Assembly: GCF_020164555.1 (NCBI RefSeq)
Contig: NZ_JAIQZB010000007.1
Span: 1-64,000, forward strand
Direction: 5' to 3'
Length of the DNA stretch: 64,000 bases
Origin: Salegentibacter lacus
GTDB taxonomy: Bacteria; Bacteroidota; Bacteroidia; Flavobacteriales; Flavobacteriaceae
The notes under the pieces were generated by a model, which worked only from the letters and a program-made list of their open reading frames with translations, had not been told where the DNA came from and made no database searches. The position numbers were made by a program, and so were the translations under genes. Of this stretch, positions 18,930-29,278 are shown one piece after another. Position 1 is the stretch's first letter. The number at the start of each line of letters is the position of its first letter.

Positions 18930-18979
18930 TTTAGTAAGCAGTTGCTGTTGGCAGTAAATAATATTGATAAATCTTCATT

Positions 18980-19678
18980 TTGGAAAAAATAATTTCAGAC
19001 AAAAACAATCTCCAGGTACTTTTTGAAGACAATCACATTATTGTTGTCAATAAACGCCCCGGGGATATTGTGCAAGGCGATAAAACCGGGGACAAACCGC
19101 TTAGCGAAGTGGTTAAATCTTACCTAAAGGAAAAATACAATAAACCAGGAGATGCTTATTTAGGCGTTGTTCACCGCCTGGATAGACCTACCAGCGGAAT
19201 TGTTCTTTTTGCTAAAACATCTAAAGCGCTACCCCGACTCAATAAACTTTTTCAGAAGAAAGAAGCTCAAAAAACATATTGGGCCATTGTCAAAAACGCT
19301 CCACCAAAAAAGTCGGATACTTTAGTACATTTTTTGAAGAGAAATCCAAAACAAAACAAATCTTACGCGCATATAAAAGAAATTCCAGATAGTAAAGAAG
19401 CTATTCTTGAATATAGAATGCTAAAAAAACTCGATAACTATTTCCTACTAGAAATAGATTTACATACTGGACGGCATCATCAAATTAGGAGTCAGCTTTC
19501 AGCGATCGGCAGCCCCATTAAGGGCGACCTTAAATACGGTTTTGACCGAAGCAATAAAGACGCTAGCATTCATTTACACGCCAGGGAACTCAAATTTATT
19601 CATCCTGTAAGAAAAGAAGAAATCCATATTATAGCACCTCCTCCAGATGAAGTATTATGGAATAATTGTTTAAACTAA
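18980..19678 (+). CDS. RluA-family pseudouridine synthase
   Basis: A 232-residue RNA-modifying enzyme that converts uridine to pseudouridine. The signature VVHRLDRPTSGIVLFAKT contains the catalytic Asp, followed by LLEIDLHTGRHHQIRSQLSAIGSPIKGD, the usual C-terminal motif. No S4 domain is present, as in the short RluA/RluC-like subgroup. The frame opens with TTG at 18980 just ahead of GAAAAAATA; no better ATG exists, so TTG is the likely start. Target position (rRNA or tRNA) cannot be read from sequence. Confidence 0.88.
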   Translation: MEKIISDKNNLQVLFEDNHIIVVNKRPGDIVQGDKTGDKPLSEVVKSYLKEKYNKPGDAYLGVVHRLDRPTSGIVLFAKTSKALPRLNKLFQKKEAQKTYWAIVKNAPPKKSDTLVHFLKRNPKQNKSYAHIKEIPDSKEAILEYRMLKKLDNYFLLEIDLHTGRHHQIRSQLSAIGSPIKGDLKYGFDRSNKDASIHLHARELKFIHPVRKEEIHIIAPPPDEVLWNNCLN

Positions 19679-19695
19679 ATACACCTAAATCACCT

Positions 19696-20424
19696 ATGAA
19701 GAATTTTTACTTAAGCTTAATCTTTACCGCAATTTCAATTTCTGCTTTTTGTCAGGATACCATTTATATGGATAAAGACTATCAGGAGCTGGACACAAAT
19801 GAAGATGCAAAATATTTTAAAATCACTACTCCTGCTTCTGAAAGTGATGCAGAATTTTTAAGAACTACCTATTTTATAGACGGCACGAAAAAAGCGGAGC
19901 AATCTTTTAACCTTAAGGGAAAAACAAAAGTTTACCATGGATTGCATAAACACTATTATGAATCTGGAGAGTTATTTTACCAACTTCCCTATAAAAATGG
20001 AAAAAAGCACGGGAACCTTGTTGCCTATTGGGAAAATGGCGAAAAAAGACGCCAGGATCTTTTTAAAAGAGATAAACTGAAAGAAGGAAAGGTGTGGAAT
20101 GAAAAAGGAGAAGAACTTGATTACTTTGCATATCTTATTCCAGCTTCATTCCCTGGCGGAAAAGAAAAATTACAAGCTTTTTTAAAGAAAAATATCAATA
20201 TGCCGCAGGAACAAAAAAGAGGAGTTTCAGTAAGAGTTGTTTTAAGATTCACTATAAATCCTGAAGGCGATCTTTCAGAAATTCAAATTATTGAAGGCGC
20301 TCCTCATCGATATAATGCAGAAGCCGTTAGGGTTTTGACTCAAATGCCACAATGGAGCCCAACCCAACATTTTGGAAAATCGGTTGCAACGAGGTATAGT
20401 TTGCCTATAATTTTTCAAAAGTAA
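19696..20424 (+). CDS. exported protein with MORN-like repeats and TonB C-terminal domain
   Basis: I start it at the ATG at 19696, which gives a clean signal peptide (MKNFYLSLIFTAISISAFCQ); an upstream ATG at 19666 overlaps the end of the RluA-type gene. About 242 residues. The middle HGLHKHYYESGELFYQLPYKNGKKHGNLVAYWENGEKR has the MORN_2-type GELxxxxxYKNGKKHG pattern. The end (VRVVLRFTINPEGDLSEIQIIEGAP...AVRVLTQMPQWSP) is a TonB C-terminal domain without the usual membrane anchor. Role unknown; the envelope is likely. Confidence 0.8.
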   Translation: MKNFYLSLIFTAISISAFCQDTIYMDKDYQELDTNEDAKYFKITTPASESDAEFLRTTYFIDGTKKAEQSFNLKGKTKVYHGLHKHYYESGELFYQLPYKNGKKHGNLVAYWENGEKRRQDLFKRDKLKEGKVWNEKGEELDYFAYLIPASFPGGKEKLQAFLKKNINMPQEQKRGVSVRVVLRFTINPEGDLSEIQIIEGAPHRYNAEAVRVLTQMPQWSPTQHFGKSVATRYSLPIIFQK

Positions 20425-21969
20425 CTAGCGACTCACCAACGCAACTTTTTCAGCAATTACATCGGCCACAGGGCGGTTTTCTATTTTGCTTTCCAACCAG
20501 GAAAGGATATCAAGATAGAGAAACGCCCTGCGTTCGTATGGATGGTCTTCATATTCTTTTAATTTGGTGTGCAACTTCTTGAATTCATCCTTGATTTCCA
20601 AAGGAGAAACTTCTGGTAGATTTCTTAGAAAACGAATCATCTCTTTCTGCACCTCATGTAAGTCGTTCATCTTAATCAAAAACTTATAGGTAGATTTTAC
20701 CAAACGGTCTAAATGATAGTCAAGCCCTGCTTCGTAATGGGCAACCAGGCTCAAAATCCGGGCAAAACACATAAGGTCTTCCCGCATTTCCAACGATTTA
20801 TTATTAATGATTTTATTAAGGAATTCTATACATTTTTTATTGTTTCCGTCACCAAAATATAGACAGGCAATTTTATAGTAAAACACCATAATATGATGCT
20901 CATCAATACGGTCCTGATATTTTTTTATCCGCTTCTGAATTTTCTCCACCAATTCATCTCCATTGGCAAAATTGCCTTGCATAAAGCGCAAATTCAGTTT
21001 ATTGGAATATAAATAAAGAAAAGCCAAAGCCTTGATATTATCATCGTCAGGGATTTTTACATCCTTCAGCATCCCTTCAAGATTCTTAAGTGTTTTTTCG
21101 AATAAATTGGTATGGTTCAAGTAAAATAAAGATTCCAATAAATAATGATTCCCCTTTAAATAGGATACCGGATGTATAGGAACCAAATGCTTGTGCTCGT
21201 TAAAAAGGTCTATCCATTTCATAGAGTAGCGGTAGCATGACAGAAAATCCTGGGTGATAAAACTAAACCATAAATGAGCTTTATACAGCCACAATTTTTC
21301 TCTAAAACCTATATTTTTAATTTGATATTCCGGTAGGTTTTGATAAAAATAATTTCTGATGCTCTCGGCCTCCTCCTGGGTTCTGGCGTAACCCATTTTC
21401 AGGAAAATAGCGTATAACTGCAAAGACAAATTCGAAAGTTTACTGGATATCAAATTAAGGTCGCTCAAATCACGCGTTTGCTGAATTAGGCTTTCGGCCC
21501 GGTTTTCTATACTTCGGGTGATATATTGCGATTCTATTATTTTTTCAAGCTCCAGTATCTCATAGGCCAGGTTTTTTTCTTCATATTCAAGCGCCTGTAC
21601 TTTTATCTTATCCAGCAATTTCAGACTTTGTTTGTATAAGCCTTTTCGGTAAAGGATATAAGCAAAATCAAATTGCTCTCTAATTTGTACCGGAATACTC
21701 TGGTGCGCAGGGTTAAGCCTTAGACTAATAAGAATTTGCTTGTATAAATGGGCCTTTACATTAGATAATTGTTGCTTACTAATTTTTGTTTTTAGAAGAA
21801 TTTCCTTCTCATTATATTTTTTCAGTTTGGTCATTACCTTAAATAAATTCAGAAATTTACTATCGGTGTTCACACCAATTCTTCCAACATACAATGAAAA
21901 TTGTCGCTTTTCTGAAGGTGAAAGTGACTTTATCAAAGAAAATAAGTTATCAGTTAAATCATTAGTCAT
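20425..21969 (-). CDS. conserved flavobacterial protein, helical (TPR-like)
   Basis: A 514-residue soluble protein, predicted almost entirely helical, with repeating YxxxLY...KSLKLLDKIK-type units that resemble degenerate tetratricopeptide repeats (for example FDFAYILYRKGLYKQSLKLLDKI near residues 112-132). The start MTNDLTDNLFSLIKSLSPSEKRQFSLY is an ordered N-terminal segment. I do not recognise a named family. It is divergent from leuA with 147 bp between, and may share a promoter region with it. Function unknown. Confidence 0.7.
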   Translation of the reverse strand: MTNDLTDNLFSLIKSLSPSEKRQFSLYVGRIGVNTDSKFLNLFKVMTKLKKYNEKEILLKTKISKQQLSNVKAHLYKQILISLRLNPAHQSIPVQIREQFDFAYILYRKGLYKQSLKLLDKIKVQALEYEEKNLAYEILELEKIIESQYITRSIENRAESLIQQTRDLSDLNLISSKLSNLSLQLYAIFLKMGYARTQEEAESIRNYFYQNLPEYQIKNIGFREKLWLYKAHLWFSFITQDFLSCYRYSMKWIDLFNEHKHLVPIHPVSYLKGNHYLLESLFYLNHTNLFEKTLKNLEGMLKDVKIPDDDNIKALAFLYLYSNKLNLRFMQGNFANGDELVEKIQKRIKKYQDRIDEHHIMVFYYKIACLYFGDGNNKKCIEFLNKIINNKSLEMREDLMCFARILSLVAHYEAGLDYHLDRLVKSTYKFLIKMNDLHEVQKEMIRFLRNLPEVSPLEIKDEFKKLHTKLKEYEDHPYERRAFLYLDILSWLESKIENRPVADVIAEKVALVSR

Positions 21970-22116
21970 TGTAACAGAATCGTTTATAAAACACTGATTT
22001 ACAGTGATATTACATCTTAATTTTTAATTTCATTATCGTAATGACCTAATAGGCAAAGGTCCGGAGTGTATAGATTAACAATACTTTAGTTAAAGATAAA
22101 GTAAAAAAAATCTCTT

Positions 22117-23289
22117 ATGAGCACAGAAAAGGTAGAAATTTTTGACACGACGTTACGAGACGGAGAGCAGGTTCCAGGTTGTAAATTGAATACGGCCCAA
22201 AAACTTAAAATTGCTGCACGCCTTGATGAGCTGGGAGTAGATGTTATTGAGGCAGGTTTTCCTGTTTCCAGTCCCGGCGATTTCCAATCGGTTTATGAAA
22301 TCTCTAAACTGGCAAAGAATGCCGCTGTTTGTGGACTCACACGTGCTGTTAAAAAAGATATCGAAGTTGCTGCTGAAGCTTTAAAATATGCTAAAAAACC
22401 GCGTATTCATACCGGTATTGGTACATCAGATTCTCATATTAAATATAAATTCAACTCTACAAGAGAAGAAATTATTGTGCGTGGTGTGGCCGCTGTTAAA
22501 CATGCTAAGAATTTTGTAGACGATGTTGAATTTTATGCTGAAGATGCCGGAAGAACAGATAATGAATTTCTTGCACGAGTTTGTACCGAAATGATCAAAG
22601 CCGGAGCAACTGTTCTAAATATCCCTGATACTACCGGATACTGCCTTCCCGATGAATACGGAAGAAAAATAAAATATCTAAAAGACAACGTGAAAGACAT
22701 CGATAAGGTTAGAATTTCCTGCCATTGTCACAATGATTTGGGTCTTGCTACAGCCAATGCTATTGCAGGTGTGCAGAATGGTGCACGCCAAATAGAATGT
22801 ACCATCAACGGGATTGGGGAGCGTGCCGGGAATACCGCTTTAGAAGAGGTCGTCATGATCTTAAGACAACACCCAACCTTAAATTTAAACACAGATATAG
22901 ACCCAAAATTCCTTTTTGATACCAGTTGCATGGTTTCTAGAGAAATGGGAATGTTCGTGCAGCCAAATAAGGCAATTGTAGGCGCTAACGCCTTTGCTCA
23001 TAGCTCAGGAATTCATCAGGATGGAGTGATTAAAAACCGTGAAACCTACGAAATTATTGATCCTGCAGAAGTTGGTGTAACCGAATCGGCGATTGTACTT
23101 ACCGCAAGAAGTGGAAGAGCTGCTTTGGCCTATAAAGCTAAGAAAATGGGATATGATTTAACTAAACTTCAGTTAGATCAGGTATATGCTGAATTCCTAA
23201 ATTATGCTGATGCCAGAAGATGCGTAGAAGACAATGATATTCACGAAATTATGGAAATTTCAGAAAGAAAAATAAGGGCTATTGCCTAA
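22117..23289 (+). CDS. leuA: 2-isopropylmalate synthase, short form
   Basis: Condenses acetyl-CoA with 2-oxoisovalerate, the first leucine-specific step. Motifs: [16 protein letters not shown] (metal-binding Asp and catalytic Arg), [14 protein letters not shown] (HxH metal ligands), [15 protein letters not shown], and [13 protein letters not shown]. The protein is 390 residues, whereas the classical enzyme has about 510; the C-terminal allosteric leucine-binding domain is absent. Feedback inhibition through that domain is therefore not expected. First gene of leuA-leuC-leuD-leuB. Confidence 0.95.
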   Translation: MSTEKVEIFDTTLRDGEQVPGCKLNTAQKLKIAARLDELGVDVIEAGFPVSSPGDFQSVYEISKLAKNAAVCGLTRAVKKDIEVAAEALKYAKKPRIHTGIGTSDSHIKYKFNSTREEIIVRGVAAVKHAKNFVDDVEFYAEDAGRTDNEFLARVCTEMIKAGATVLNIPDTTGYCLPDEYGRKIKYLKDNVKDIDKVRISCHCHNDLGLATANAIAGVQNGARQIECTINGIGERAGNTALEEVVMILRQHPTLNLNTDIDPKFLFDTSCMVSREMGMFVQPNKAIVGANAFAHSSGIHQDGVIKNRETYEIIDPAEVGVTESAIVLTARSGRAALAYKAKKMGYDLTKLQLDQVYAEFLNYADARRCVEDNDIHEIMEISERKIRAIA

Positions 23290-23335
23290 TAATCCTGCAA
23301 AAGGTTAATTACAAACTAGGATTGAATTTATAAAA

Positions 23336-24718
23336 ATGAAGAAAACTTTATTCGATAAAATTTGGGATTCCCATGTGATAGAATCTATACCCAATGGTCC
23401 CGATATTTTGTATATCGATAAACACTTAATACACGAAGTCACGAGTCCGCAGGCTTTTAACGAGTTGAAAGAACGTGGGATTTCGGTATTTAGACCAGAT
23501 CAAATTGTAGCGACAGCAGATCATAATACCCCGACTGAAAATCAGCATTTACCGGTTAAAGATTTGTTGTCTAGAAAACAACTTAAGGAATTAACCCAAA
23601 ATTGCGAAGAAAATAATATTACGCTTTATGGTCTTGGCCATCCTTATAATGGAATTGTTCACGTAATGGCTCCTGAATTGGGAATTACCCAACCGGGAAT
23701 GACAATGGTTTGTGGCGACAGCCATACCTCTACTCACGGCGCATTCGGAACTATTGCCTTTGGAATTGGCACCAGTCAGGTTTCCCAGGTTTTCGCCAGC
23801 CAGTGTGTTCTGGTTCAAAAACCAAAGAAATTACGCGTAAATGTAAACGGAAAACTCAAAAAAGGGGTTTTACCTAAAGATGTGATCCTTTATATAATCA
23901 GCAAACTTGGGACAAATTCTGGAACTGGATATTTTTGTGAATACGCTGGAAATGTTTTCGAAGAGATGTCTATGGAAGGCCGAATGACGGTTTGTAATAT
24001 GAGTATTGAAATGGGCGCCCGTGGTGGCTTGATCGCTCCAGATGAAACGACTTTTGAATATGTAAAAGGTAAAGAGTTTGCACCCAAAGGGGAAAACTTT
24101 GAAGCAGCACAAGCTTATTGGAAGACATTAAAAACCGATGAGGACGCCGAGTTTGACCAGGAATATTCTTTTGATGCCGAAGATATTGAACCGATGATCA
24201 CCTACGGAACAAATCCCGGAATGGGCATAAAAATCACTGGTTCCATTCCAATGGAGGGTGGAAAAAGCGATGCAAAAGCTTTAGCCTATATGGGCTTTAA
24301 ACCCGGAGAATCTTTACTTGAAAAAACTATTAACTGGATTTTTATTGGTAGTTGTACCAATTCCAGAATTGAAGATTTTCGCCAGGCAGCGGCTTATATA
24401 AAAGGTAAACAAAAAGCTTCAAATGTAAATGCACTAATTGTACCCGGTTCGCGCCAGGTAGCCGCCCAAATTGAAGCCGAAGGCTTACGGGAAGTTTTTG
24501 AAAATGCCGGTTTCACCCTTAGACAACCAGGTTGCTCGGCTTGTTTAGCAATGAACGATGATAAAATTCCTGCAGGCGAATATTGCGTTTCTACCAGTAA
24601 CAGAAATTTTGAAGGAAGACAGGGACAGGGTTCCAGAACAATATTAGCAAGTCCGTTAACTGCCGCAGCCACGGCTGTTTCAGGAAAATTAACCGACTTT
24701 ACAAAACATTTAAATTAA
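23336..24718 (+). CDS. leuC: 3-isopropylmalate dehydratase large subunit
   Basis: With LeuD it isomerises 2-isopropylmalate to 3-isopropylmalate using a [4Fe-4S] cluster. The 460 residues match the family. Cluster cysteines sit in [13 protein letters not shown] and in [10 protein letters not shown]; early motifs include ATADHNTPT and [14 protein letters not shown]. It follows leuA after 46 bp and ends one base before leuD, so LeuC and LeuD are made from one message. Confidence 0.97.
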   Translation: MKKTLFDKIWDSHVIESIPNGPDILYIDKHLIHEVTSPQAFNELKERGISVFRPDQIVATADHNTPTENQHLPVKDLLSRKQLKELTQNCEENNITLYGLGHPYNGIVHVMAPELGITQPGMTMVCGDSHTSTHGAFGTIAFGIGTSQVSQVFASQCVLVQKPKKLRVNVNGKLKKGVLPKDVILYIISKLGTNSGTGYFCEYAGNVFEEMSMEGRMTVCNMSIEMGARGGLIAPDETTFEYVKGKEFAPKGENFEAAQAYWKTLKTDEDAEFDQEYSFDAEDIEPMITYGTNPGMGIKITGSIPMEGGKSDAKALAYMGFKPGESLLEKTINWIFIGSCTNSRIEDFRQAAAYIKGKQKASNVNALIVPGSRQVAAQIEAEGLREVFENAGFTLRQPGCSACLAMNDDKIPAGEYCVSTSNRNFEGRQGQGSRTILASPLTAAATAVSGKLTDFTKHLN

Positions 24719-24719
24719 G

Positions 24720-25334
24720 ATGGAAAAGTTTATCACATTAACCGATACAGCGGTTCCTTTAGAGATAGAAAACGTAGACACCGACCAGATTATTCCGGCC
24801 AGGTTCCTAAAAGCTACCGACAAGGCCGGTTTTGGAGAAAATCTTTTTCGGGACTGGCGTTTCGACAATAACGACCAGCCAAATCCTGAATTCGCATTAA
24901 ACAAACCGGAATATAAAGGTTCCATCCTGGTAGCGGGAGATAATTTTGGATGCGGTTCCAGCCGGGAACATGCAGCCTGGGCAATTAAAGCCTATGGATT
25001 CACCGTGGTTGTTTCGAGCTATTTCGCCGATATTTTCAAAGGAAATGCACTTAACAACGGTTTGCTTCCGGTTCAGGTAAGTCCGGGATTTTTGGATGAG
25101 CTATTCATTGAAATCACCAAAGATCCTTCCGTAGAAATTAAAGTCGATCTGGAAGCTCAAAAGATCGGGATTCCAAAGAAAGATATTTCAGAACATTTTG
25201 AGATTGATCCGTATAAAAAAACCTGTATGATTAATGGTTTTGACGATATAGATTTCCTGGTAAGCAAACTGGACGCGATTAAAGAATTTGAACAGAAAAA
25301 ATCACATAAAACACAAGCAACCACACCCTTGTAG
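24720..25334 (+). CDS. leuD: 3-isopropylmalate dehydratase small subunit
   Basis: The swivel domain partner of LeuC. The 204 residues match the family. Motifs: [13 protein letters not shown] near the N-terminus and [21 protein letters not shown], the loop that closes over the active site. The start is one base after the leuC stop. A short Thr-rich tail (THKTQ-like) ends the protein. Confidence 0.96.
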   Translation: MEKFITLTDTAVPLEIENVDTDQIIPARFLKATDKAGFGENLFRDWRFDNNDQPNPEFALNKPEYKGSILVAGDNFGCGSSREHAAWAIKAYGFTVVVSSYFADIFKGNALNNGLLPVQVSPGFLDELFIEITKDPSVEIKVDLEAQKIGIPKKDISEHFEIDPYKKTCMINGFDDIDFLVSKLDAIKEFEQKKSHKTQATTPL

Positions 25335-25339
25335 TTAAC

Positions 25340-25418
25340 CGTCAAGCTGAACTTGTTTCAGCTTCTAATATGTTGAATAACTAAAAAACTTAGATCCTGA
25401 AATAAATTCAGGATGACG
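25340..25418. repeat. palindromic repeat between leuD and leuB
   Basis: Starts CGTCAAGCTGAACTTGTTTCAGCTTCTAA and ends ATCCTGAAATAAATTCAGGATGACG. It has two nested hairpins (AAGCTGAA...TTCAGCTT and ATCCTGAA...TTCAGGAT) inside CGTCA/TGACG ends. Same family as the copies at 28083, 31103 and 35454. Confidence 0.75.
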
Positions 25419-25471
25419 CAGACAAAAAAATTTTATAAGCATATAAAAACCACACATAAAGAAGAAGAAAA

Positions 25472-26587
25472 ATGAAATTAAAAATAGCAGTCTTGCCCGG
25501 AGACGGGATAGGCCCCGAAATTACACAGCAATCAGTTAAAGTTTTAAAAGCTGTAGCAGATCGATTCGATCACCACTTTCAATTTGAAGACGCCTTGGTA
25601 GGTGCGGCAGCAATAGATTTGCTGGACAATCCGTTACCTGAAGCTACGCTGGAATTGTGCAAGAAATCTGATGCTGTGTTATTTGGGGCAATAGGACATC
25701 CAAAATACGACAATAATCCAGATGCAAAAGTTAGACCTGAGCAGGGGCTCTTGCAGCTAAGAAAAGGCCTCGGACTTTTTGCCAATATTAGGCCGGTAAA
25801 AGCATACGACAAACTTATAGAACAATCGCCCTTAAAAGCTGACCGCATTGCAGGCGCCGATATGGTAATTTACCGCGAACTTACCGGCGGAATTTATTTT
25901 GGCGATAAATTTACTGCAGAAGACGGCCAGAGTGCTACCGATGTTTGCACCTATTCGGTAGAAGAGATTTCACGGGTAGCTAACCTGGCTTTTAAGGCTG
26001 CAGAAAAACGTTCAAAAAAATTAACCCTGGTGGACAAAGCCAATGTTTTAGAAACTTCCAGGTTATGGCGTAAAACTGTTACTGAAATTGGAAAAGATTA
26101 TCCCGATGTGGAATTGGATTTCCTTTTTGTGGATAACGCTGCAATGCAAATGATTTTGAACCCAACCCAGTTCGATGTTATTCTTACTGAAAATATGTTT
26201 GGCGATATTCTTTCTGATGAGGCCAGCGTAATTGGTGGTAGTATCGGCCTACTGGCATCAGCCTCAGTAGGAAAAGAAAGCGCAATGTTTGAACCTATCC
26301 ACGGTTCTTATCCGCAGGCAACCGGAAAAGGAATTGCTAACCCGGTAGCCTCCATTTTATCAGCTGCGATGCTTCTAGAACATTTCGGACTTATAGAAGA
26401 AGCCGAAGCAGTTAAAAAAGCTGTAGAACTTAGTATTAAACTAAATGTTTGCACCATAGACATTAACAAAGACAACCATTATACCACAGAAAAAGTGGGT
26501 GATTTCCTTGAGGGGCTTATCAGTGAAGTTGATAATATTAGCATCAACAACGAAAACCTGAACCTTGGGCAAATGACTATTATTTAA
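25472..26587 (+). CDS. leuB: 3-isopropylmalate dehydrogenase
   Basis: Oxidises and decarboxylates 3-isopropylmalate with NAD+, completing the leucine branch. The 371 residues match. Motifs: [24 protein letters not shown], the arginine-bearing [40 protein letters not shown], and [27 protein letters not shown] with the metal-binding Asp residues. A 137-bp gap with a repeat separates it from leuD. A terminator follows 26 bp after the stop. Confidence 0.97.
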   Translation: MKLKIAVLPGDGIGPEITQQSVKVLKAVADRFDHHFQFEDALVGAAAIDLLDNPLPEATLELCKKSDAVLFGAIGHPKYDNNPDAKVRPEQGLLQLRKGLGLFANIRPVKAYDKLIEQSPLKADRIAGADMVIYRELTGGIYFGDKFTAEDGQSATDVCTYSVEEISRVANLAFKAAEKRSKKLTLVDKANVLETSRLWRKTVTEIGKDYPDVELDFLFVDNAAMQMILNPTQFDVILTENMFGDILSDEASVIGGSIGLLASASVGKESAMFEPIHGSYPQATGKGIANPVASILSAAMLLEHFGLIEEAEAVKKAVELSIKLNVCTIDINKDNHYTTEKVGDFLEGLISEVDNISINNENLNLGQMTII

Positions 26588-26613
26588 GATTATTTTTCTT
26601 CATTTATGTTTTG

Positions 26614-26651
26614 ACCTCTCGCATTTCGTGTGGTTTTGCGGGAGGTTTTTT
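26614..26651 (+). terminator. intrinsic terminator after leuB
   Basis: ACCTCTCGCA (26614-26623) pairs with TGCGGGAGGT (26637-26646) through ten pairs including one G-U, followed by TTTTTT. It ends the leu transcript. Confidence 0.9.
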
Positions 26652-26660
26652 AGTGATACC

Positions 26661-26696
26661 CACTAGACAGGCGTTTGAAAGAACGTCTGTCTAGTG
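26661..26696. repeat. 15-bp hairpin between convergent leuB and argH
   Basis: CACTAGACAGGCGTT and AACGTCTGTCTAGTG form a 15-bp stem (one G-T pair) with loop TGAAAG. It lacks a T-run on the plus strand. A copy of CGACTGAAGTCGGGAT follows at 26712-26727 and is repeated exactly at 48450-48465. It could be a second roadblock between convergent genes or a repeat family member. Confidence 0.6.
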
Positions 26697-26761
26697 CTGG
26701 TTGAACTATCACGACTGAAGTCGGGATCCAATTATTCTTCACTATCAGCCAAATCCAAATA

Positions 26762-28039
26762 TTAAACCTGATCCTTTTTCTTTCTAATTTCCTCCAATGC
26801 AAGATTATCCTTACTACCCAGGTGTGAATGTTTCTTACCTCCAGTAGCTTCATAGGTTCCTTCCTCAACCTGCCCACCGATTATTTGATAGGCTTCTCTA
26901 AACGATTTGCCCTGCATCACCAAATCGTTAATACTATCTACTGTAAACAGATATTTATATTTTTCATCCTGTAAATTGATATCTTTAACTTTAATTAAAG
27001 CTATAGAATGGATAAAAACATCCAGGATTTCTTTAATATTTTCAACCGCATAAATGCTATTTTCCTTGATCAATTGATAATCCCTGTGATAACCACTTGG
27101 TAAATTATTGGTGATTAAAATCATCTCGTTCGCGATGCTCTGGAGTTTATTGCATTTTCCACGTATCAGTTCGAAAACATCGGGGTTCTTCTTGTGCGGC
27201 ATAATACTGGAACCGGTGGTGAGCTCATCAGGAAAAGTGATAAAATCAAAATTCTGACTCATATATAAACAAATATCCATTGCAAACCTGGAAAGCGTAT
27301 TGGAAACCGAAGCGATATTCGAAGTCACCGTTCGCTCGCATTTCCCACGACCCAATTGCGCAGCTACTACGTTGTATTTTAAAGTTGAAAATCCCAACTC
27401 TTTGGTCGTAAATTCCCGGTCTATAGGAAATGAAGAGCCATATCCAGCAGCAGATCCCAACGGATTCTGGTCTACAACTTTTAAACCGGCATCTAGTAAA
27501 TAAAGGTCATCAATAAGCAATTCTGCATAAGCCGAAAACCATAAACCAAAACTTGAAGGCATCGCTACCTGCAAATGTGTATATCCCGGAAGAAGTTTTT
27601 CCTGATGTTTATCTGCAAGTCCTAAAAGTACATCTACGAGGTTCTTTGTCTTAACGGAAATTTCCTGTAGATTTTCTTTAAAGTACAATTGCATGGCCAC
27701 CAAAACCTGGTCGTTTCTGGATCGCGCGGTATGGATTTTTTTACCGGTATCCCCCAATGCTTTGGTTAGTTCAAATTCAATTTTAGAATGTACATCTTCA
27801 AAAGCCTCTTCAATCTTAAAAGTTCCGTTTTCAAGTTGTTGCTGAAGTTTAGACAGTTCCCTTTCAATATCTTTTACTTCGTCTGAAGTCAGGATTCCGA
27901 CTTTACCAAGCATTTTAGCATGCGCTTTTGATGCTTTTAAATCGTATTCAGCAATATGCATATCCAGCTCCCGGTCGTTTCCCACCGTGAAATTTTCAAT
28001 CTTTTTATCTATAGCTAATCCTTTATCCCAGAGTTTCAT
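26762..28039 (-). CDS. argH: argininosuccinate lyase
   Basis: Splits argininosuccinate into arginine and fumarate, the last arginine step. Signature GSSIMPHKKNPDVFELIRGK holds the flexible catalytic-serine loop; other family parts are HTARSRNDQVLVAMQLY and GYTHLQVAMPSSFGLWF. At 425 residues it is shorter than the usual 455-465, missing some C-terminal helices. Last gene of the arginine run, separated from argE by 165 bp carrying a repeat. Confidence 0.96.
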   Translation of the reverse strand: MKLWDKGLAIDKKIENFTVGNDRELDMHIAEYDLKASKAHAKMLGKVGILTSDEVKDIERELSKLQQQLENGTFKIEEAFEDVHSKIEFELTKALGDTGKKIHTARSRNDQVLVAMQLYFKENLQEISVKTKNLVDVLLGLADKHQEKLLPGYTHLQVAMPSSFGLWFSAYAELLIDDLYLLDAGLKVVDQNPLGSAAGYGSSFPIDREFTTKELGFSTLKYNVVAAQLGRGKCERTVTSNIASVSNTLSRFAMDICLYMSQNFDFITFPDELTTGSSIMPHKKNPDVFELIRGKCNKLQSIANEMILITNNLPSGYHRDYQLIKENSIYAVENIKEILDVFIHSIALIKVKDINLQDEKYKYLFTVDSINDLVMQGKSFREAYQIIGGQVEEGTYEATGGKKHSHLGSKDNLALEEIRKKKDQV

Positions 28040-28082
28040 AATTTTATTTTTTCAGTCGAAGTCTTTTAAATTGAGTTATACG

Positions 28083-28183
28083 CGTCATCCTGAATCTGCC
28101 CGTTCGTTTAGGCGGGTTTATTTCAGTATCTAAGCTTTTAGAATCCTGAAGAAATTAGAAGCTGAAACAAGTTCAGCTTGACG
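28083..28183. repeat. palindromic repeat between argE and argH
   Basis: Begins CGTCATCCTGAATCTG and ends GAAACAAGTTCAGCTTGACG, with an inner CCCGTTCGTTTAGGCGGG hairpin. Same composite family as the repeats at 25340, 31103 and 35454. Confidence 0.75.
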
Positions 28184-28204
28184 AAAATATACCTTCTTCT
28201 TGGT

Positions 28205-29278
28205 TTAATATTTTCTAAAAGCCTTTTCAAGCAATTTTATATAAGTTTCAATCCCCTCCTCTATTTCATTCACATAAATAAATTCATCTGCGGAATGCGA
28301 CCTGGTGGAATCACCGGGACCTAATTTTAAGGAAGGGCATTTCAGCATCGCCTGGTCTGAAAGCGTTGGTGAACCATAGGTTTCCATTCCTAACGCAATT
28401 CCAGCCTTAACCAGCTCGTGATCTGGAGGAATAGAAGACGAATTCAACCGAAGCGAACGGGCGGTAATTTCATCTACTGGCGCTCTTTCCTGAAGAATTT
28501 GATCAATTTCAGCATTCGAGTAAGCATCATTCACCCTAACATCGATTACCAGATCTACGTGACCCGGAACTACATTATGCTGGCTCCCGGCATTCATCTG
28601 GCTTACGGTAAGTTTTACTTTTCCCAAAGCTTCCGATTCCTTTGGAAAATCAAACTCCTCAAACCATTTTAAAACATCAGCGGTTTTATAGATTGCGTTG
28701 TTATCGTTGGGATGCGCGGCGTGTGAGGGAGTTCCCTTTACTTTTGCATCAAAAACCACCAGGCCTTTTTCGGCAATGGCCAGTTGCATTAAAGTGGGTT
28801 CGCCAACAATAGCTACATCAATTTTTGGCATTTTTGGCAACATACAGGCAATCCCGTTTTCCCCGTTAATTTCTTCTTCCCCGGTTCCGGCAAAAATCAG
28901 GTTATATTTCAGGTCTTTGGCTTCGTAATACCACGTAAAGGTTGCAAGTAAGGACACCAGGCAACCACCCGCATCATTGCTACCTAAACCATATAATTTT
29001 CCGTCCTCAATTTTAGCTTCAAAAGGATCTCGTGTGTAAGCTGAATTCGGTTTTACCGTATCATGATGGGAATTAAGCAGCAAGCTGGGTTTATCTGCAT
29101 CAAAATACTTACTGGTAGCCCATACATTATTTAAATGTCGAAAAAAAGTCATGTTCTTTTCTCTAAACCAGTCACCCAGCAAATCGGCCGTTTTAACTTC
29201 TTCTTTCGAAAAAGACTGGGTAGCAATAAGCTTTTTAAGTAATTCTATCGCATCATTTTGTAATTCTTCGAGCTTCAT
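28205..29278 (-). CDS. argE: M20-family deacylase of arginine synthesis (acyl-ornithine/acyl-citrulline hydrolase)
   Basis: A 357-residue metallopeptidase-family hydrolase. LLNSHHDTVKPN supplies the first metal His and Asp, GLGSNDAGGCLVSLL the bridging Asp, and GTGEEEINGENGI the catalytic Glu pair. In the carbamoyltransferase-on-acyl-ornithine route used by Bacteroidota, this step removes the acetyl or succinyl group after carbamoylation. That placement is inferred from the operon. Its start overlaps the argB stop by one base, which implies coupled translation. Confidence 0.88.
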   Translation of the reverse strand: MKLEELQNDAIELLKKLIATQSFSKEEVKTADLLGDWFREKNMTFFRHLNNVWATSKYFDADKPSLLLNSHHDTVKPNSAYTRDPFEAKIEDGKLYGLGSNDAGGCLVSLLATFTWYYEAKDLKYNLIFAGTGEEEINGENGIACMLPKMPKIDVAIVGEPTLMQLAIAEKGLVVFDAKVKGTPSHAAHPNDNNAIYKTADVLKWFEEFDFPKESEALGKVKLTVSQMNAGSQHNVVPGHVDLVIDVRVNDAYSNAEIDQILQERAPVDEITARSLRLNSSSIPPDHELVKAGIALGMETYGSPTLSDQAMLKCPSLKLGPGDSTRSHSADEFIYVNEIEEGIETYIKLLEKAFRKY

